Positions 26,276 to 35,276 of a stretch of 64,000 nucleotides of DNA are shown piece after piece. Below the pieces are notes generated by a model. The model was not told the origin of the DNA. It saw nothing but the letters and a program-made list of their open reading frames with translations, and made no database searches. Every line of letters starts with the position of its first letter. Within the stretch, counting starts at the first letter, position 1. The position numbers were made by a program, and so were the translations under genes. This stretch comes from JAYQKL01 sp049889535 (GTDB lineage: Bacteria > Pseudomonadota > Alphaproteobacteria > RS24), in contig JBMHDF010000019.1 of NCBI GenBank assembly GCA_049889535.1, forward strand, positions 1 through 64,000, given 5' to 3'.

Positions 26276-26957
26276 TATCAGCCCCCTTCAATATGTTTAA
26301 TAATTTCTCAGCAGCTTTGGTTTCTGCCTGCTTTTTTGACCCAGCAACAGCTTGTTCTTGTCGGCCATCGTTCAAAGACACTTGCACCACAATCTCAGGC
26401 GCATGTGCTGGACCTGTTTGGGCGATTTTTGTATAGCTCGGCAAACCTAAACCAGCGGCCAAACAGAACTCTTGTAGCGCTGATTTAGCCGGAACGCTGA
26501 TGTTTTTTTGAGTGTCAAAAATATCTGACCAGGCATTTAGGATAAATTGGCGCGCGGCATCATATCCGCCGTCAAGATAAATAGCCGCAATCACCGCTTC
26601 GCAAATATCTGCAAGAATATTTTCAGAAAGACTTTGAGAGCGCGATTTGGGGTCAAAATTGATGACCTCTTCAAGCGATGTTAATCGCGTCACCTGCGCG
26701 CAAGATTCACGGCTGGTTAACACAGCCAGACGCTTTGCCCAATGTCCAACCGACTCGTCTGGATATGTCAGCCGCAAATAATCAGCAATTACCAGCCCTA
26801 AAACGCGATCACCCAAAAATTCAAACTGTTCGTAATCGCTCAGATGCTGGTCATGATTGGTCACACTGGCATGCGTTAAAGCCCGTGCTAGCAGCTCGGT
26901 ATCGGTAAAATCATATCCGAGTTTTTTGGCTATCTCTTCAAGATTGGGCGCACTCAC
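26268..26957 (-). CDS. rnc: Ribonuclease III
   Basis: 229 residues from a GTG that overlaps the lepB stop (GTGA). The nuclease signature is YEQFEFLGDRVLG at 42-54 with the catalytic acidic residues, and the second acidic cluster is ILADICEAVIAAIYLDGG. A double-stranded RNA-binding domain fills about 155-226 with KSALQEFCLAAGLGLPSY and GSKKQAETKAAEKLL. It processes rRNA precursors and other duplex RNA. The gene order lepB-rnc-era is standard. Confidence 0.96.
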   Translation of the reverse strand: MSAPNLEEIAKKLGYDFTDTELLARALTHASVTNHDQHLSDYEQFEFLGDRVLGLVIADYLRLTYPDESVGHWAKRLAVLTSRESCAQVTRLTSLEEVINFDPKSRSQSLSENILADICEAVIAAIYLDGGYDAARQFILNAWSDIFDTQKNISVPAKSALQEFCLAAGLGLPSYTKIAQTGPAHAPEIVVQVSLNDGRQEQAVAGSKKQAETKAAEKLLNILKGADNE

Positions 26958-27691
26958 TCAATCGCTCCAAACAGACGTTCCCAGCGAATGGCCGTTGGGT
27001 ATTTCCAAATTTCCCAGAAACGGGCATTTTGGTCAAAAGAGTGGAATAAAATTTGAGCCTTACCAACAAAATTCTCGTAAGGGACAAACCCAACAGCGCG
27101 AACAAATCGACTATCTTGAGAATTATCGCGATTATCACCCATCATGAAATAATGCCCTTGCGGCACATGATAGACACCAGTGTCATCCGTTATATTTTTA
27201 TAACCATAATCAAATGTGTGATACTGCACGCCATTGGGAAGCGTTTCGCGGTAAATTTTTGCGCGCGGATAATCTTCATTTATCAAATCAACTGCTTCGC
27301 GTTTTACAGCCTCACCATTGATAAATAAGCGGCCATTTTTCATCTGAATTTTATCACCTGGCAGGCCAATCACACGCTTAATATAATCTGTGCGGCCATC
27401 ACTGGGTAATTTGAAAACAGCTACATCACCTCGTTCGACCTCACCTGCAAAAAGCCGCCCCTCAAAAATGGGTATACCAAAAGCAATCGTATGGCGGGAA
27501 TAACCATAAGACATTTTAGAGACAAATAGATAATCACCAACCAGCAGCGTCGGTAGCATAGAGCCAGATGGAATACTAAAAGGCTGGAAGAAAAAAGTTC
27601 TGATAATAAGCGCAATAATCAGCGCATAAATCACAGACCGAATATTATCGACAAGACTATCTTCTTTTTTATCTTTTTGTTTTTTGGGCAT
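26954..27691 (-). CDS. lepB: Signal peptidase I
   Basis: 245 residues. One N-terminal membrane anchor (about 17-38) precedes the catalytic Ser44 in PSGSMLPTLLVGD. The catalytic base is Lys105 in DYIKRVIGLPGDKI, and the box GDNRDNSQDSRF completes the fold. It cleaves signal peptides at the outer face of the inner membrane. The N terminus is very lysine- and glutamate-rich (PKKQKDKKEDS). acpS ends 36 bases upstream. Confidence 0.96.
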   Translation of the reverse strand: MPKKQKDKKEDSLVDNIRSVIYALIIALIIRTFFFQPFSIPSGSMLPTLLVGDYLFVSKMSYGYSRHTIAFGIPIFEGRLFAGEVERGDVAVFKLPSDGRTDYIKRVIGLPGDKIQMKNGRLFINGEAVKREAVDLINEDYPRAKIYRETLPNGVQYHTFDYGYKNITDDTGVYHVPQGHYFMMGDNRDNSQDSRFVRAVGFVPYENFVGKAQILFHSFDQNARFWEIWKYPTAIRWERLFGAIE

Positions 27692-27727
27692 AGATACCAG
27701 ACTTTCAAAAATTAAGACCTGAAAGAG

Positions 27728-28162
27728 TTAAGACTCAATAAGCTCTATCATGACATAAGCCATCGCAAAAGGTAACTCATCTGATAAAGAAAGATGAACC
27801 TTAATCGCCCCCTCTTGCTCGCCAGATACTGAGCGTTTTAAAGCTTGCAGCTTTTCAGTCAGCTTAGGCGAAAACACAAATTCTGGCTTCCCCAATTCAT
27901 CATTGATAATTTCAAAGTCCTGAAACGAAACCTCAGATTTACCATTACTGGACAACCCTTTCAAACCAAACCCCAAAGCTTTAGAAAAAGCCTCTTTCGC
28001 TGCAAATCTTTTGGCAAAGCTGGCGGCGGGGTTGGCTTGATTCATGGCATAAGCGCGTTCATTGGGTGTAAACATGCGCGTTTCAAACTTGTCACCATGT
28101 TTCGACAAAGCTTTTTGAATGCGCGTTATATCAACCAAATCCGTGCCAATGCCGATAATCAT
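27728..28162 (-). CDS. acpS: Holo-[acyl-carrier-protein] synthase
   Basis: 144 residues. Transfers the 4'-phosphopantetheine arm from CoA to acyl carrier protein. The magnesium site uses Asp8 (IGIGTDLVDI) and Glu57 (FAAKEAFSKALGFG), both intact. Length is slightly above the E. coli form because of a longer loop in the second half (SSNGKSEVSFQDF). The ATG overlaps the pdxJ stop by 4 bases (ATGA). Confidence 0.95.
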   Translation of the reverse strand: MIIGIGTDLVDITRIQKALSKHGDKFETRMFTPNERAYAMNQANPAASFAKRFAAKEAFSKALGFGLKGLSSNGKSEVSFQDFEIINDELGKPEFVFSPKLTEKLQALKRSVSGEQEGAIKVHLSLSDELPFAMAYVMIELIES

Positions 28163-28911
28163 GCAGCGCGTGCCTTATCCATTAAACGCCGCATTTCTTT
28201 AATTGCAGCTTCAAGACCAATAAAAATGGCTTCCCCAATAAGAAAATGCCCAATATTCAGTTCGCGAATTTCTTTGATTTTTGCAATTGGTTGCACACAA
28301 TCAAAAGTAAGCCCATGTCCAGCATGCACCTCCAAACCAATTTCATGGGCTTGAGCGGACGCCTCTTGCAGACGGGCGAGCTCTGCATCTAACTGCGCTT
28401 TATCACCCTTTAAAAAAGCTTCGCAATAGGTGCCTGTATGCAGTTCAACCACTTGCGCGCCTAACGCATTGGATACAGCAATTTGCACGGGATCTGGGTC
28501 AATAAATAACGAAACCCGCGAGCCCTGCGCGACAAGCGCGTCAACAAAAGGCGCAAGGTTCTTATGCTCAGCCGCAACATCTAATCCACCTTCAGTCGTC
28601 ACCTCCTGCCGTTTTTCAGGCACAATGCAACAAGCATGCGGCACGTGGCGTTTGGCAATTGAAAGCATCTCATCGGTTGCCGCCATTTCAAGATTAAGTG
28701 GAATATCAAGTGAGTTGGATAAAAGCTCTATATCGCGGTCTGAAATATGTCGTCGGTCTTCCCGCAAATGAGCTGTTATGCCGTCAGCGCCAGCTGCAGC
28801 AGCGATCTCAGCCGCGCGTAAGGGCTCAGGGTGTTGCCCGCCTCGTGCATTTCTAATGGTCGCCACATGGTCAATATTAACGCCAAGTCGCAATTTATCA
28901 TTTTTGCTCAT
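28159..28911 (-). CDS. pdxJ: Pyridoxine 5'-phosphate synthase
   Basis: 250 residues, a TIM barrel that makes pyridoxine 5'-phosphate from deoxyxylulose 5-phosphate and 1-deoxy-1-amino-3-hydroxyacetone phosphate. Strong family segments: LGVNIDHVATIRNARGG near the start, AGADGITAHLREDRRHI, VPEKRQEVTTEGGLD, SLFIDPDPVQI, ELHTGTY and VHAGHGLTFDCV. LNIGHFLIGEAIFIGLEAAI closes the barrel. The pdxJ-acpS pair is conserved in proteobacteria. Confidence 0.97.
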   Translation of the reverse strand: MSKNDKLRLGVNIDHVATIRNARGGQHPEPLRAAEIAAAAGADGITAHLREDRRHISDRDIELLSNSLDIPLNLEMAATDEMLSIAKRHVPHACCIVPEKRQEVTTEGGLDVAAEHKNLAPFVDALVAQGSRVSLFIDPDPVQIAVSNALGAQVVELHTGTYCEAFLKGDKAQLDAELARLQEASAQAHEIGLEVHAGHGLTFDCVQPIAKIKEIRELNIGHFLIGEAIFIGLEAAIKEMRRLMDKARAA

Positions 28912-28920
28912 AAGCTTGTT

Positions 28921-29469
28921 TTATCCGTTTTCAGATTTTTTTGCCAATTTTCGTTTCTGCTTGGCCAATTTATACCCCTTTACCGCCCAAAGGGAAGGAA
29001 AGTATGTCACCAAAGCCAGAAACACACCTACAGGTAAAGCCCCAACAAACATTGGAATAAGAATTGGCTTAAGCGCACTAATGGGTGCATCGAGCAAAAA
29101 TTCAACTGTGATTTGCGGGGTTTCAGCATTGGTGTCTTGGCCTAAAAAATACAAACCAAGACGATGTGTCGACAGCCAAATAAAGGGAAATGTAAGCGGG
29201 TTACCCACCCATGTGCCAATGGTTGACGCGATAATATTACCACCAAAAATTAAGGCCAAAATACCGGCTGTGATAAAATGCGTCCCCACCAGCGGACTGG
29301 CAGATGCAAAGGCGCCACATGCCATACCCAAAGCAATTTTTTGTGGGCCATCATCAAGTCTGATAAGACGGTGAAAAACATATTGCGTAGCGCGCTTCCA
29401 ACCAGATTTAGGCCAAATCCACTCTCTAATATTTTCAAATATGGCCTTTGGTTTTCGTCTTTTGAACAT
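28921..29469 (-). CDS. DUF2062 membrane protein
   Basis: 182 residues. A basic, Trp-rich N terminus (FKRRKPKAIFENIREWIWPK) leads into three hydrophobic stretches (about 55-78, 82-105, 137-160). LDDGPQKIALGMACGAFASA and the motif TWVGNPLTFPFIW are characteristic of DUF2062. The tail is strongly basic (KLAKQKRKLAKK). No function is established for the family; it commonly sits between pyrE and pdxJ in alphaproteobacteria, as here, 9 bases after pyrE. Confidence 0.85.
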   Translation of the reverse strand: MFKRRKPKAIFENIREWIWPKSGWKRATQYVFHRLIRLDDGPQKIALGMACGAFASASPLVGTHFITAGILALIFGGNIIASTIGTWVGNPLTFPFIWLSTHRLGLYFLGQDTNAETPQITVEFLLDAPISALKPILIPMFVGALPVGVFLALVTYFPSLWAVKGYKLAKQKRKLAKKSENG

Positions 29470-29478
29470 GAAATGGTC

Positions 29479-30078
29479 TCATTTTTTCAGCGCGCGGCTA
29501 CCTGGTTTAATTACAGGTAATTTTTTTAAATCCTCTGGCAAGTTTTTTTTGTCAAAAGTTTCAATGTTTAATTGTGCTAAGGAGAACAATTTTACCCCTA
29601 TTTTTGCTTTGCCATTTGACCGGTCAATCAGGCAAGCGCCAGCGACCACATTGCCGCCACAGGCACGGATAGCCGCAATCGCTTCGCGCGACGACAGGCC
29701 CGTTGTTACAATATCTTCAACCATTAAAACACGAGGTTTTCTGCCATTTACTTTGGGTAAATCAAAACCGCGACGCAATTCAAACACGCCTTTAACACGC
29801 TCTAAAAACATCGCTGGCACATTTAATTGCCGCCCCATTTCAAAACCAACAATCACCCCGCCCATGGCAGGCGACACGACATAATCAATATCGCCTTTGC
29901 CTGCTTGCTCAAGCTTTTTTGCAAGCGCCTTGCACAAGCGTGCGGCGCGCTTTGGGTCCATTAAAACACGCGCACATTGTAAATATTGGCGGCTATGAAG
30001 CCCTGACGACAAAACGAAATGGCCTTCTAGCAATGCACCAGCTGCACGAAACTCTTTAAAAACTTTTTCAGGTGACAT
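29479..30078 (-). CDS. pyrE: Orotate phosphoribosyltransferase
   Basis: 199 residues. Joins orotate and PRPP to orotidine 5'-phosphate in pyrimidine synthesis. The PRPP motif is VLMVEDIVTTGLS at 117-129. GHFVLSSGLHSRQYLQ at 19-34 and VVSPAMGGVIVGFEMGRQLN at 67-86 belong to the type I PRTase core, and FLERVKGVFELRRGF is the catalytic loop. It lies between spoT and DUF2062 as in other alphaproteobacteria, 29 bases after the spoT stop. Confidence 0.95.
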   Translation of the reverse strand: MSPEKVFKEFRAAGALLEGHFVLSSGLHSRQYLQCARVLMDPKRAARLCKALAKKLEQAGKGDIDYVVSPAMGGVIVGFEMGRQLNVPAMFLERVKGVFELRRGFDLPKVNGRKPRVLMVEDIVTTGLSSREAIAAIRACGGNVVAGACLIDRSNGKAKIGVKLFSLAQLNIETFDKKNLPEDLKKLPVIKPGSRALKK

Positions 30079-30107
30079 TCTTAATCCTATGCGTGTTTAA
30101 ATATGGC

Positions 30108-32270
30108 TTAACCAATTTGGCGACTGACCTGACTGACTGACCGGCTGCCGCGCAGAGCAGAAATGAGATCTTTCACATGCTCAACATCTTTAACCATAAC
30201 CTCAATCTGAAGAATACAAAAATCCTCATCTTTTTGCGTAAGTTTGAGATTATTAATATTGGCCTGAAATGCCGCAATTGTGTCACAAACTTCACCTAAT
30301 GCACCGATTTTATTGACAATAGTTAGGTCTAAAACAGAGGCGAAAAAACTTTTATTTTTATCTTTTATATCCCATTGAAGCGCAATCCAACGATCTGGAT
30401 AACCTTCATATTCAGATAAAATTTTTGCTTCAATTGGGTAAATGAAAATCCCTAAACCGGGCTTGGCAATCCCGACTATCTCGTCACCTGGCAAGGGGTA
30501 GCAACCTGGTGCAATTTGCAGCACATTTGTTGAAGACACCCCAACAACTGGCAGCTTTGGAAGTTTATCCTTGCGCCCTTTACCGCCAGTCGCGAAAGCT
30601 TTAACAGCATCAAATGTTAATTTCATGCTGGATTTTGAGGGATAGACTTTTCGTAAAACCTCAGACCCCGTGATTTCACCCGCTCCGACTTTCATAAAAA
30701 GATCATTAACCGTGTCACATTGATAAAAATCAAGTGCGCGCTCGAGAACAATTTTACTATATTTTGCCTCTTCAGCTCGGAACACACTTTCAATAATCTC
30801 TTCACCGAGTTTTATATTTTTAGAAAACTCACGCTCGCGACGCTCATGGCGCAGCGCTGCGCGAGCTTTACCCGTCACCGCTATTTGCTCCCAACCAGCA
30901 GGAATAATCGCATTTTCATCTGTGATGATTTCAACTTCATCACCACTGCGTAACCGTGTGCGCAAAGGCATCGGATTACCGTTAATTTTTGCACTCACGC
31001 ATTTATTCCCCACCGCCGTATGCACAGCATAGGCAAAATCAATCGGCGTCGCGCCATCAGGCAGTGCAATCAGACGCCCCTTAGGGGTAAAGCAAAAAAC
31101 ACGATCATGAAACAATTCAAGCTTGGTATTTTCCATAAACTCTTCAGCCGAGCTTTCATTTTTTAATTGCCCGACCAATTCCTGCAACCATTTAAACGGT
31201 TCAATTTCTTGTAAATTTGGAGTGCTAGATTCGTGTTTTTCTTTATAGACCCAATGCGCCGCCACACCTTTTTCCGCAACCGCGTCCATATCGTGGGTTC
31301 GAATTTGCACCTCAACACGCTGTCGGCCAGGCCCAATAATGGTTGTATGTAAAGATTGATAATTATTGCTTTTAGGCACTGAAATATAATCTTTAAATCG
31401 ACCAGGAACCATTGACCATTTTTGATGAATAGCACCTAAAACGCGATAACAATCCTCTTGGGATTGCGTTAAAATCCGGATACCAAACACATCGGATAAT
31501 TGCTCAAGCGCAATAGATTTGTTTTCCATTTTACGCCAAATGGAAAATGGTTTTTTTTGCCGCCCCTTCACTTCTGATGAAATGCTCTGCTCGGCCAGTA
31601 AATTGTGAATATCATAAGCGATATTTTCGAGCATATCGCTATTTTCATTATCTAAATCAACAAGGCGCGCTTTCACAAGCGCATAGCCTTCAGGGTTGAG
31701 ATGCTGAAACGCTAAATCCTCAAGTTCTTCACGAAAGCTATGTATCCCCATACGGCCTGCCAATGGGGCAAATACATCCATTGTTTCGCGCGCAATGCGC
31801 TTACGCTTTTCTTCTGAGTCGATAAAATGCAATGTCCGCATATTGTGAAGCCTGTCGGCTAACTTCACAATGAGGATACGAATATCACTCGCTGTTGCGA
31901 TAAGAAATTTTCTAAAATTTTCAGCCTGCTTATTTCCTTTGGTTTTTGTTTCCAACAAGGAAAGCTTGGTCACGCCATCAACCAATTGCGTGACTTCCTC
32001 ACCAAATAAGTCGGTAATCTCAGCTGGCGTGGCGTCAGTATCTTCAAGCGTATCATGCAAAAGCCCTGTCACAATGGTTTCAGGGTCAAGTTTAAGCTCG
32101 GTTAAAATACCAGCAACTTCAACGGGGTGTGAAAAATAAGGGTCGCCAGAGGCACGTTTTTGTGAGCCGTGCTTATTGACAGCAAAAACATAAGCTCTGT
32201 TCAGAAAATCTTCGTCAAGATTAGGGACATAAGCAGCTACACGATCGACAAGTTCAAATTGACGCATCAT
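30108..32270 (-). CDS. spoT: Bifunctional (p)ppGpp synthetase/hydrolase (Rsh family)
   Basis: 720 residues. The hydrolase domain is intact: SHPVEVAGIL at 47-56, HDTLED at 72-77 and KLADRLHNMRTL at 136-147. The synthetase domain (about 235-345) retains YQSLHTTIIGPG and EVQIRTHDMD (320-329), the EXQIR type seen in bifunctional enzymes. A TGS domain (about 400-460) and a C-terminal ACT domain (about 645-718) follow. Only one such gene is in the window, and single bifunctional Rsh proteins are usual in alphaproteobacteria. GGAGGG precedes tandem ATG codons. It is 34 bases after rpoZ. Confidence 0.96.
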   Translation of the reverse strand: MMRQFELVDRVAAYVPNLDEDFLNRAYVFAVNKHGSQKRASGDPYFSHPVEVAGILTELKLDPETIVTGLLHDTLEDTDATPAEITDLFGEEVTQLVDGVTKLSLLETKTKGNKQAENFRKFLIATASDIRILIVKLADRLHNMRTLHFIDSEEKRKRIARETMDVFAPLAGRMGIHSFREELEDLAFQHLNPEGYALVKARLVDLDNENSDMLENIAYDIHNLLAEQSISSEVKGRQKKPFSIWRKMENKSIALEQLSDVFGIRILTQSQEDCYRVLGAIHQKWSMVPGRFKDYISVPKSNNYQSLHTTIIGPGRQRVEVQIRTHDMDAVAEKGVAAHWVYKEKHESSTPNLQEIEPFKWLQELVGQLKNESSAEEFMENTKLELFHDRVFCFTPKGRLIALPDGATPIDFAYAVHTAVGNKCVSAKINGNPMPLRTRLRSGDEVEIITDENAIIPAGWEQIAVTGKARAALRHERREREFSKNIKLGEEIIESVFRAEEAKYSKIVLERALDFYQCDTVNDLFMKVGAGEITGSEVLRKVYPSKSSMKLTFDAVKAFATGGKGRKDKLPKLPVVGVSSTNVLQIAPGCYPLPGDEIVGIAKPGLGIFIYPIEAKILSEYEGYPDRWIALQWDIKDKNKSFFASVLDLTIVNKIGALGEVCDTIAAFQANINNLKLTQKDEDFCILQIEVMVKDVEHVKDLISALRGSRSVSQVSRQIG

Positions 32271-32304
32271 TTTTTAGCCCTCCGATGCAAATATCAGAGT
32301 AAAT

Positions 32305-32742
32305 TTAATCCCTGTCGCCACCTCGTCCTGACCCTTTTGCCGATGCCTGCATCTCTTGAAGGGCAGCAAGGATATCTTCCTCGCTCAGCGGTTCTTCTTC
32401 AACAACCGCCTCGACCTCGTCAGAAGACTCAGCTTCATCTGATGATACAGCTTCAGATTGATCTGTCAGCTGCGCGGTAGCATGCTGATAAATCTCTTCT
32501 TCTGGCTCATCAACCTCAACCTGCTTTTGCAATGATGCAACAATATCTTCGTGCAAATCTTCTGGCTTCATTTTCTCATCAGCGATTTCACGCAATGCAA
32601 CCACAGGGTTTTTATCATTGTCGCGGTCCACAAGAATTTCTGCACCAGCTGTCATGTTCCGCGCACGATGGGCAGAATATAAAACCAGTTCAAAACGGTT
32701 TGGAACCTTATCGACGCAATCTTCAACAGTTACGCGAGCCAT
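32305..32742 (-). CDS. rpoZ: RNA polymerase omega subunit
   Basis: 145 residues. The core reads MARVTVEDCVDKVPNRFELV, then LYSAHRARNM and NPVVALREIADEK, all standard for omega. The C-terminal 60 residues are strongly acidic (EEEIYQ, SSDEAESSDEVEAVVEEEPL) and contain little else; long acidic tails are common in alphaproteobacterial RpoZ. It stabilises beta-prime in RNA polymerase and, in some bacteria, mediates ppGpp binding, which fits its position directly upstream of spoT. The 97-bp gap to folK has no clear promoter or terminator, only a short GAGCT/AGCTC hairpin over the folK stop. Confidence 0.93.
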   Translation of the reverse strand: MARVTVEDCVDKVPNRFELVLYSAHRARNMTAGAEILVDRDNDKNPVVALREIADEKMKPEDLHEDIVASLQKQVEVDEPEEEIYQHATAQLTDQSEAVSSDEAESSDEVEAVVEEEPLSEEDILAALQEMQASAKGSGRGGDRD

Positions 32743-32839
32743 AATGTCACCTCACGGTTATAAAAAGAAATTTCTATGCTCTAACTAGGGCTTAACGGCA
32801 ATTTTTACAAGTAAAAAAGGAATTTAGAGCTAAAAAAGC

Positions 32840-33331
32840 TCAATTTATCTTTTTTATGGCCAGCCTTTCTACAAGGGGTAATTTTCTCAACAATGCATCA
32901 GCCGTCAGATTGAACACAGGATGGCGCCAATGTGGGGCAATTTCACGCAAAGGCACCAAGACAAATGGGCGTTGAAAAATACCCGGATGTGGCAATTTTG
33001 GATTGCGTGCATGAATATGCCCATGCCAATCCAGCAAATCCAGATCCAGCGACCTTGCCCCCCATTTTTCTTGTCGCAAGCGGCCAAATTCAACTTCAAT
33101 TTGATGCAAAAGCTGCAACAGCGCCTGAGGCGTTAAAACTGAGGACACCTGCCAAACAGCATTGAGATAATCCGGTTGGTTAGGTGGACCCATTGGCGGA
33201 GTTTGATAAATTGAGGAAGATTGAATAACCCGCACCCCTCTGCGCGCGAGAGCCTGCTGTGCCAAACCAATAATATCATTCGATGAGTGGTCTTTATTCG
33301 GCAAATTAGAACCCACAGCTATTAAAATCAT
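32840..33331 (-). CDS. folK: 2-amino-4-hydroxy-6-hydroxymethyldihydropteridine pyrophosphokinase (HPPK)
   Basis: 163 residues from the ATG at 33331; a TTG 18 bases upstream is in frame but the purine-rich GAGAGAAG lies just after it and fits the ATG. Transfers pyrophosphate from ATP to the pterin alcohol in folate synthesis. Signatures: VGSNLP at 6-11, SIYQTPPMG, QPDYLNAVWQV, EVEFGRLRQEKWGARSLDLD and LPHPGIFQRPFVLVPLREIA. It is not fused to folP. It is divergent from the NYN gene. Confidence 0.94.
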   Translation of the reverse strand: MILIAVGSNLPNKDHSSNDIIGLAQQALARRGVRVIQSSSIYQTPPMGPPNQPDYLNAVWQVSSVLTPQALLQLLHQIEVEFGRLRQEKWGARSLDLDLLDWHGHIHARNPKLPHPGIFQRPFVLVPLREIAPHWRHPVFNLTADALLRKLPLVERLAIKKIN

Positions 33332-33422
33332 GGTTTTTGCTTCTCTCAATAGTCAATTGCTTTTTGGCTTACACTTGCTAAGATGATTTGGCAAACATAA
33401 TGACAAAACAATAAGGAATAAT

Positions 33423-34049
33423 ATGTCAACAACGGCACCCATAGATAAACCAATGAGCGACCCACCTCGCTTAAAATTACAAGAAAACGAAAAATACGCT
33501 TTATTCATTGATGGCGCAAACCTATACGCCGCCGCGCGATTGCTTCAAATAGAAATCGATTATCAAGAACTCCTCGCTTATTTTTCCAAACCTACCCCAC
33601 CATTGCGCGCTTATTATTATACCGCAATGCATGACGAGCATGAATATTCACCGCTTCGACCTCTCATGGATTGGCTTGACTATAATGGCTACACAATGGT
33701 TACCAAGCCTGTCCGCACTTTCACCAGCAAAACAGGTGAAAAAAAGCAAAAAGGCAATATGGATATTGAGCTGACCGTTGATTGCCTTGAGCTGTCTGAC
33801 CATCTCGACCATTATGTTATTTTTTCAGGTGATGGTGATTTTATTTCTTTGGTCAAAGCGCTGCAAAGGCGGGGTAAACGCATCACTATTGTTTCCACCT
33901 CTCAAACGAGTCCGCCTATTTTATCTGATGAATTGCGCCGCAGTGGTGATGAGTATATTGACCTGAATGACATTCGCGATATTGTAGGACGACCCGTTGG
34001 CGTTGGCTCCCATTCTTATGGTTCAAGCCCGACCAAACATCCGATTTAA
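33423..34049 (+). CDS. NYN-domain (LabA/DUF88-like) putative ribonuclease
   Basis: 208 residues. The PIN-like NYN fold is evident: YALFIDGANLYAA at 25-37 with Asp30 and Asn33, KGNMDIELTVDCLEL at 110-124 with Asp114 and Asp120, and VIFSGDGDFISLVKALQRRG at 132-151 with Asp137 and Asp139. The acidic metal-binding set is thus complete and nuclease activity on RNA is plausible. GRPVG and a short polar tail follow. AAGGA precedes the ATG. It is 55 bases upstream of a uracil-DNA glycosylase gene on the same strand. The substrate is unknown. Confidence 0.85.
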   Translation: MSTTAPIDKPMSDPPRLKLQENEKYALFIDGANLYAAARLLQIEIDYQELLAYFSKPTPPLRAYYYTAMHDEHEYSPLRPLMDWLDYNGYTMVTKPVRTFTSKTGEKKQKGNMDIELTVDCLELSDHLDHYVIFSGDGDFISLVKALQRRGKRITIVSTSQTSPPILSDELRRSGDEYIDLNDIRDIVGRPVGVGSHSYGSSPTKHPI

Positions 34050-34104
34050 TGCCCAGCTATAAAAGTCATAAGATGGCTTAATCATAGGTTAAAGAGTAAA
34101 TGTG

Positions 34105-34773
34105 ATGAGTAACAAGACCCAAAAAGCATCTGAGACTGCTGTCACGCCAGAGGCGGAACCACAGTGTCAGCTTTGCCCGCGGCTTGTGGCTTATCGTAGT
34201 GAAAACCAACAAGCAGAACCGAGCTGGTTCAATGGTGCTGTTCCGTCATTTGGTGATGAGACAGCACAGTTTCTGATTATTGGTCTTGCGCCAGGCGTCA
34301 CTGGTGCTAATCGGACGGGGCGACCCTTTACAGGCGACTGGGCAGGTGATTTGCTTTATAAAACCCTCGCGCATTTTGAGTTCTCATCGGGCATTTATGC
34401 GCAACATGCAGAAGATGGATTGCGCTTGGTCAATTCCATGATTACCAATGCTGTGCGATGTGTGCCGCCGCAAAACAAACCGATTGGCGCAGAAATAAAA
34501 CAATGCCGTCCATTTCTAAAATCGCGCATTGATGCTTTGCCAAACTTAAAAATCATACTTTGTCTTGGAAAAATTGCGCACGACAGCACAATTGCTGCCT
34601 TTGGCGGGCGACAGAAAGATTTTCCTTTCGGACATGGCCATCGCCATGAAATTGAAGATTACGTGATTTATGATAGCTATCATTGCTCGCGCTATAACAC
34701 CAATACGGGGCGGCTAACAGAAGCAATGTTCTTTGACGTGTTTAACCAAATTCGTACAGAATTGGGCAGCTGA
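34105..34773 (+). CDS. Family 5 (UDGb-type) uracil-DNA glycosylase
   Basis: 222 residues from the ATG at 34105 (a GTG directly upstream adds one residue); AAAGAG lies eight bases before. Four cysteines fit the iron-sulfur cluster of family 4/5 enzymes: Cys21, Cys24, Cys119 and Cys134. Motif 1 is GLAPGVTGANRTGRPFTGDW at 60-79 and motif 2 is SYHCSRYNTNTGRL at 191-204. Both deviate from the form I expect (APxxHG and HPS): Thr66 replaces a usual His and Cys194 replaces the Pro after His193. Lack of a catalytic Asp in motif 1 is normal for family 5. It probably excises uracil, hypoxanthine or related bases. Confidence 0.87.
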   Translation: MSNKTQKASETAVTPEAEPQCQLCPRLVAYRSENQQAEPSWFNGAVPSFGDETAQFLIIGLAPGVTGANRTGRPFTGDWAGDLLYKTLAHFEFSSGIYAQHAEDGLRLVNSMITNAVRCVPPQNKPIGAEIKQCRPFLKSRIDALPNLKIILCLGKIAHDSTIAAFGGRQKDFPFGHGHRHEIEDYVIYDSYHCSRYNTNTGRLTEAMFFDVFNQIRTELGS

Positions 34774-34776
34774 TAA

Positions 34777-35265
34777 TCAACCCCGCTCACGCATCAGACG
34801 CGCTTTATCGCGCGCCCAATCGCGGCGTTTTTCGTTTTCTCGTTTATCCGCTTTTTTGCGCCCCTTCGCCATGCCAATAAGAATTTTGATATAACCATTA
34901 TCTGCAAAATACAGTTTGAGCGGCACAATCGTAACCCCATCACGCTGCACGGCTGCTGCGAGCTTATTCAGCTCGCGGCGTTTCAAAAGCAATTTGCGAT
35001 TTTGCGTCGGCTTATGATTATTGCGATTGGCCTGCTTATATTCAGGTATATCTGCATTAATAAGAAACGCCTCGCTGCCCTCAACACTCACATATGACTG
35101 CGCAATATTAGCCTTGCCCTGCCGCAAGCTTTTGACCTCTGTGCCTTGCAAAACAAGTCCGGCTTCGAGCGTTTCGCTGACCTCATAATCAAATCGAGCA
35201 CGGCGGTTTTCAGCTATCAGCGTATCGCCTGCTGTTTTTTTTCGACCACCCGATTTTGACGACAT
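34777..35265 (-). CDS. smpB: SsrA-binding protein SmpB
   Basis: 162 residues. Partner of tmRNA in trans-translation. The OB-fold core has ENRRARFDYEVSETLEAGLV, LQGTEVKSLRQGKANIAQSY and the tmRNA-binding RNNHKPTQNRKLLLKRREL. The C-terminal tail KKADKRENEKRRDWARDKAR is basic, as required for ribosomal placement. The tmRNA gene itself is not in the window. It starts 11 bases after dapA and converges with the glycosylase gene with only three bases between stops. Confidence 0.96.
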   Translation of the reverse strand: MSSKSGGRKKTAGDTLIAENRRARFDYEVSETLEAGLVLQGTEVKSLRQGKANIAQSYVSVEGSEAFLINADIPEYKQANRNNHKPTQNRKLLLKRRELNKLAAAVQRDGVTIVPLKLYFADNGYIKILIGMAKGRKKADKRENEKRRDWARDKARLMRERG

Positions 35266-35276
35266 TGCCCTGCCCC

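Noticed and set aside
32823..32846. GAGCT/AGCTC hairpin over the folK stop
   Set aside because: Only 5 GC-containing base pairs and the T run is displaced; too weak to call a terminator.
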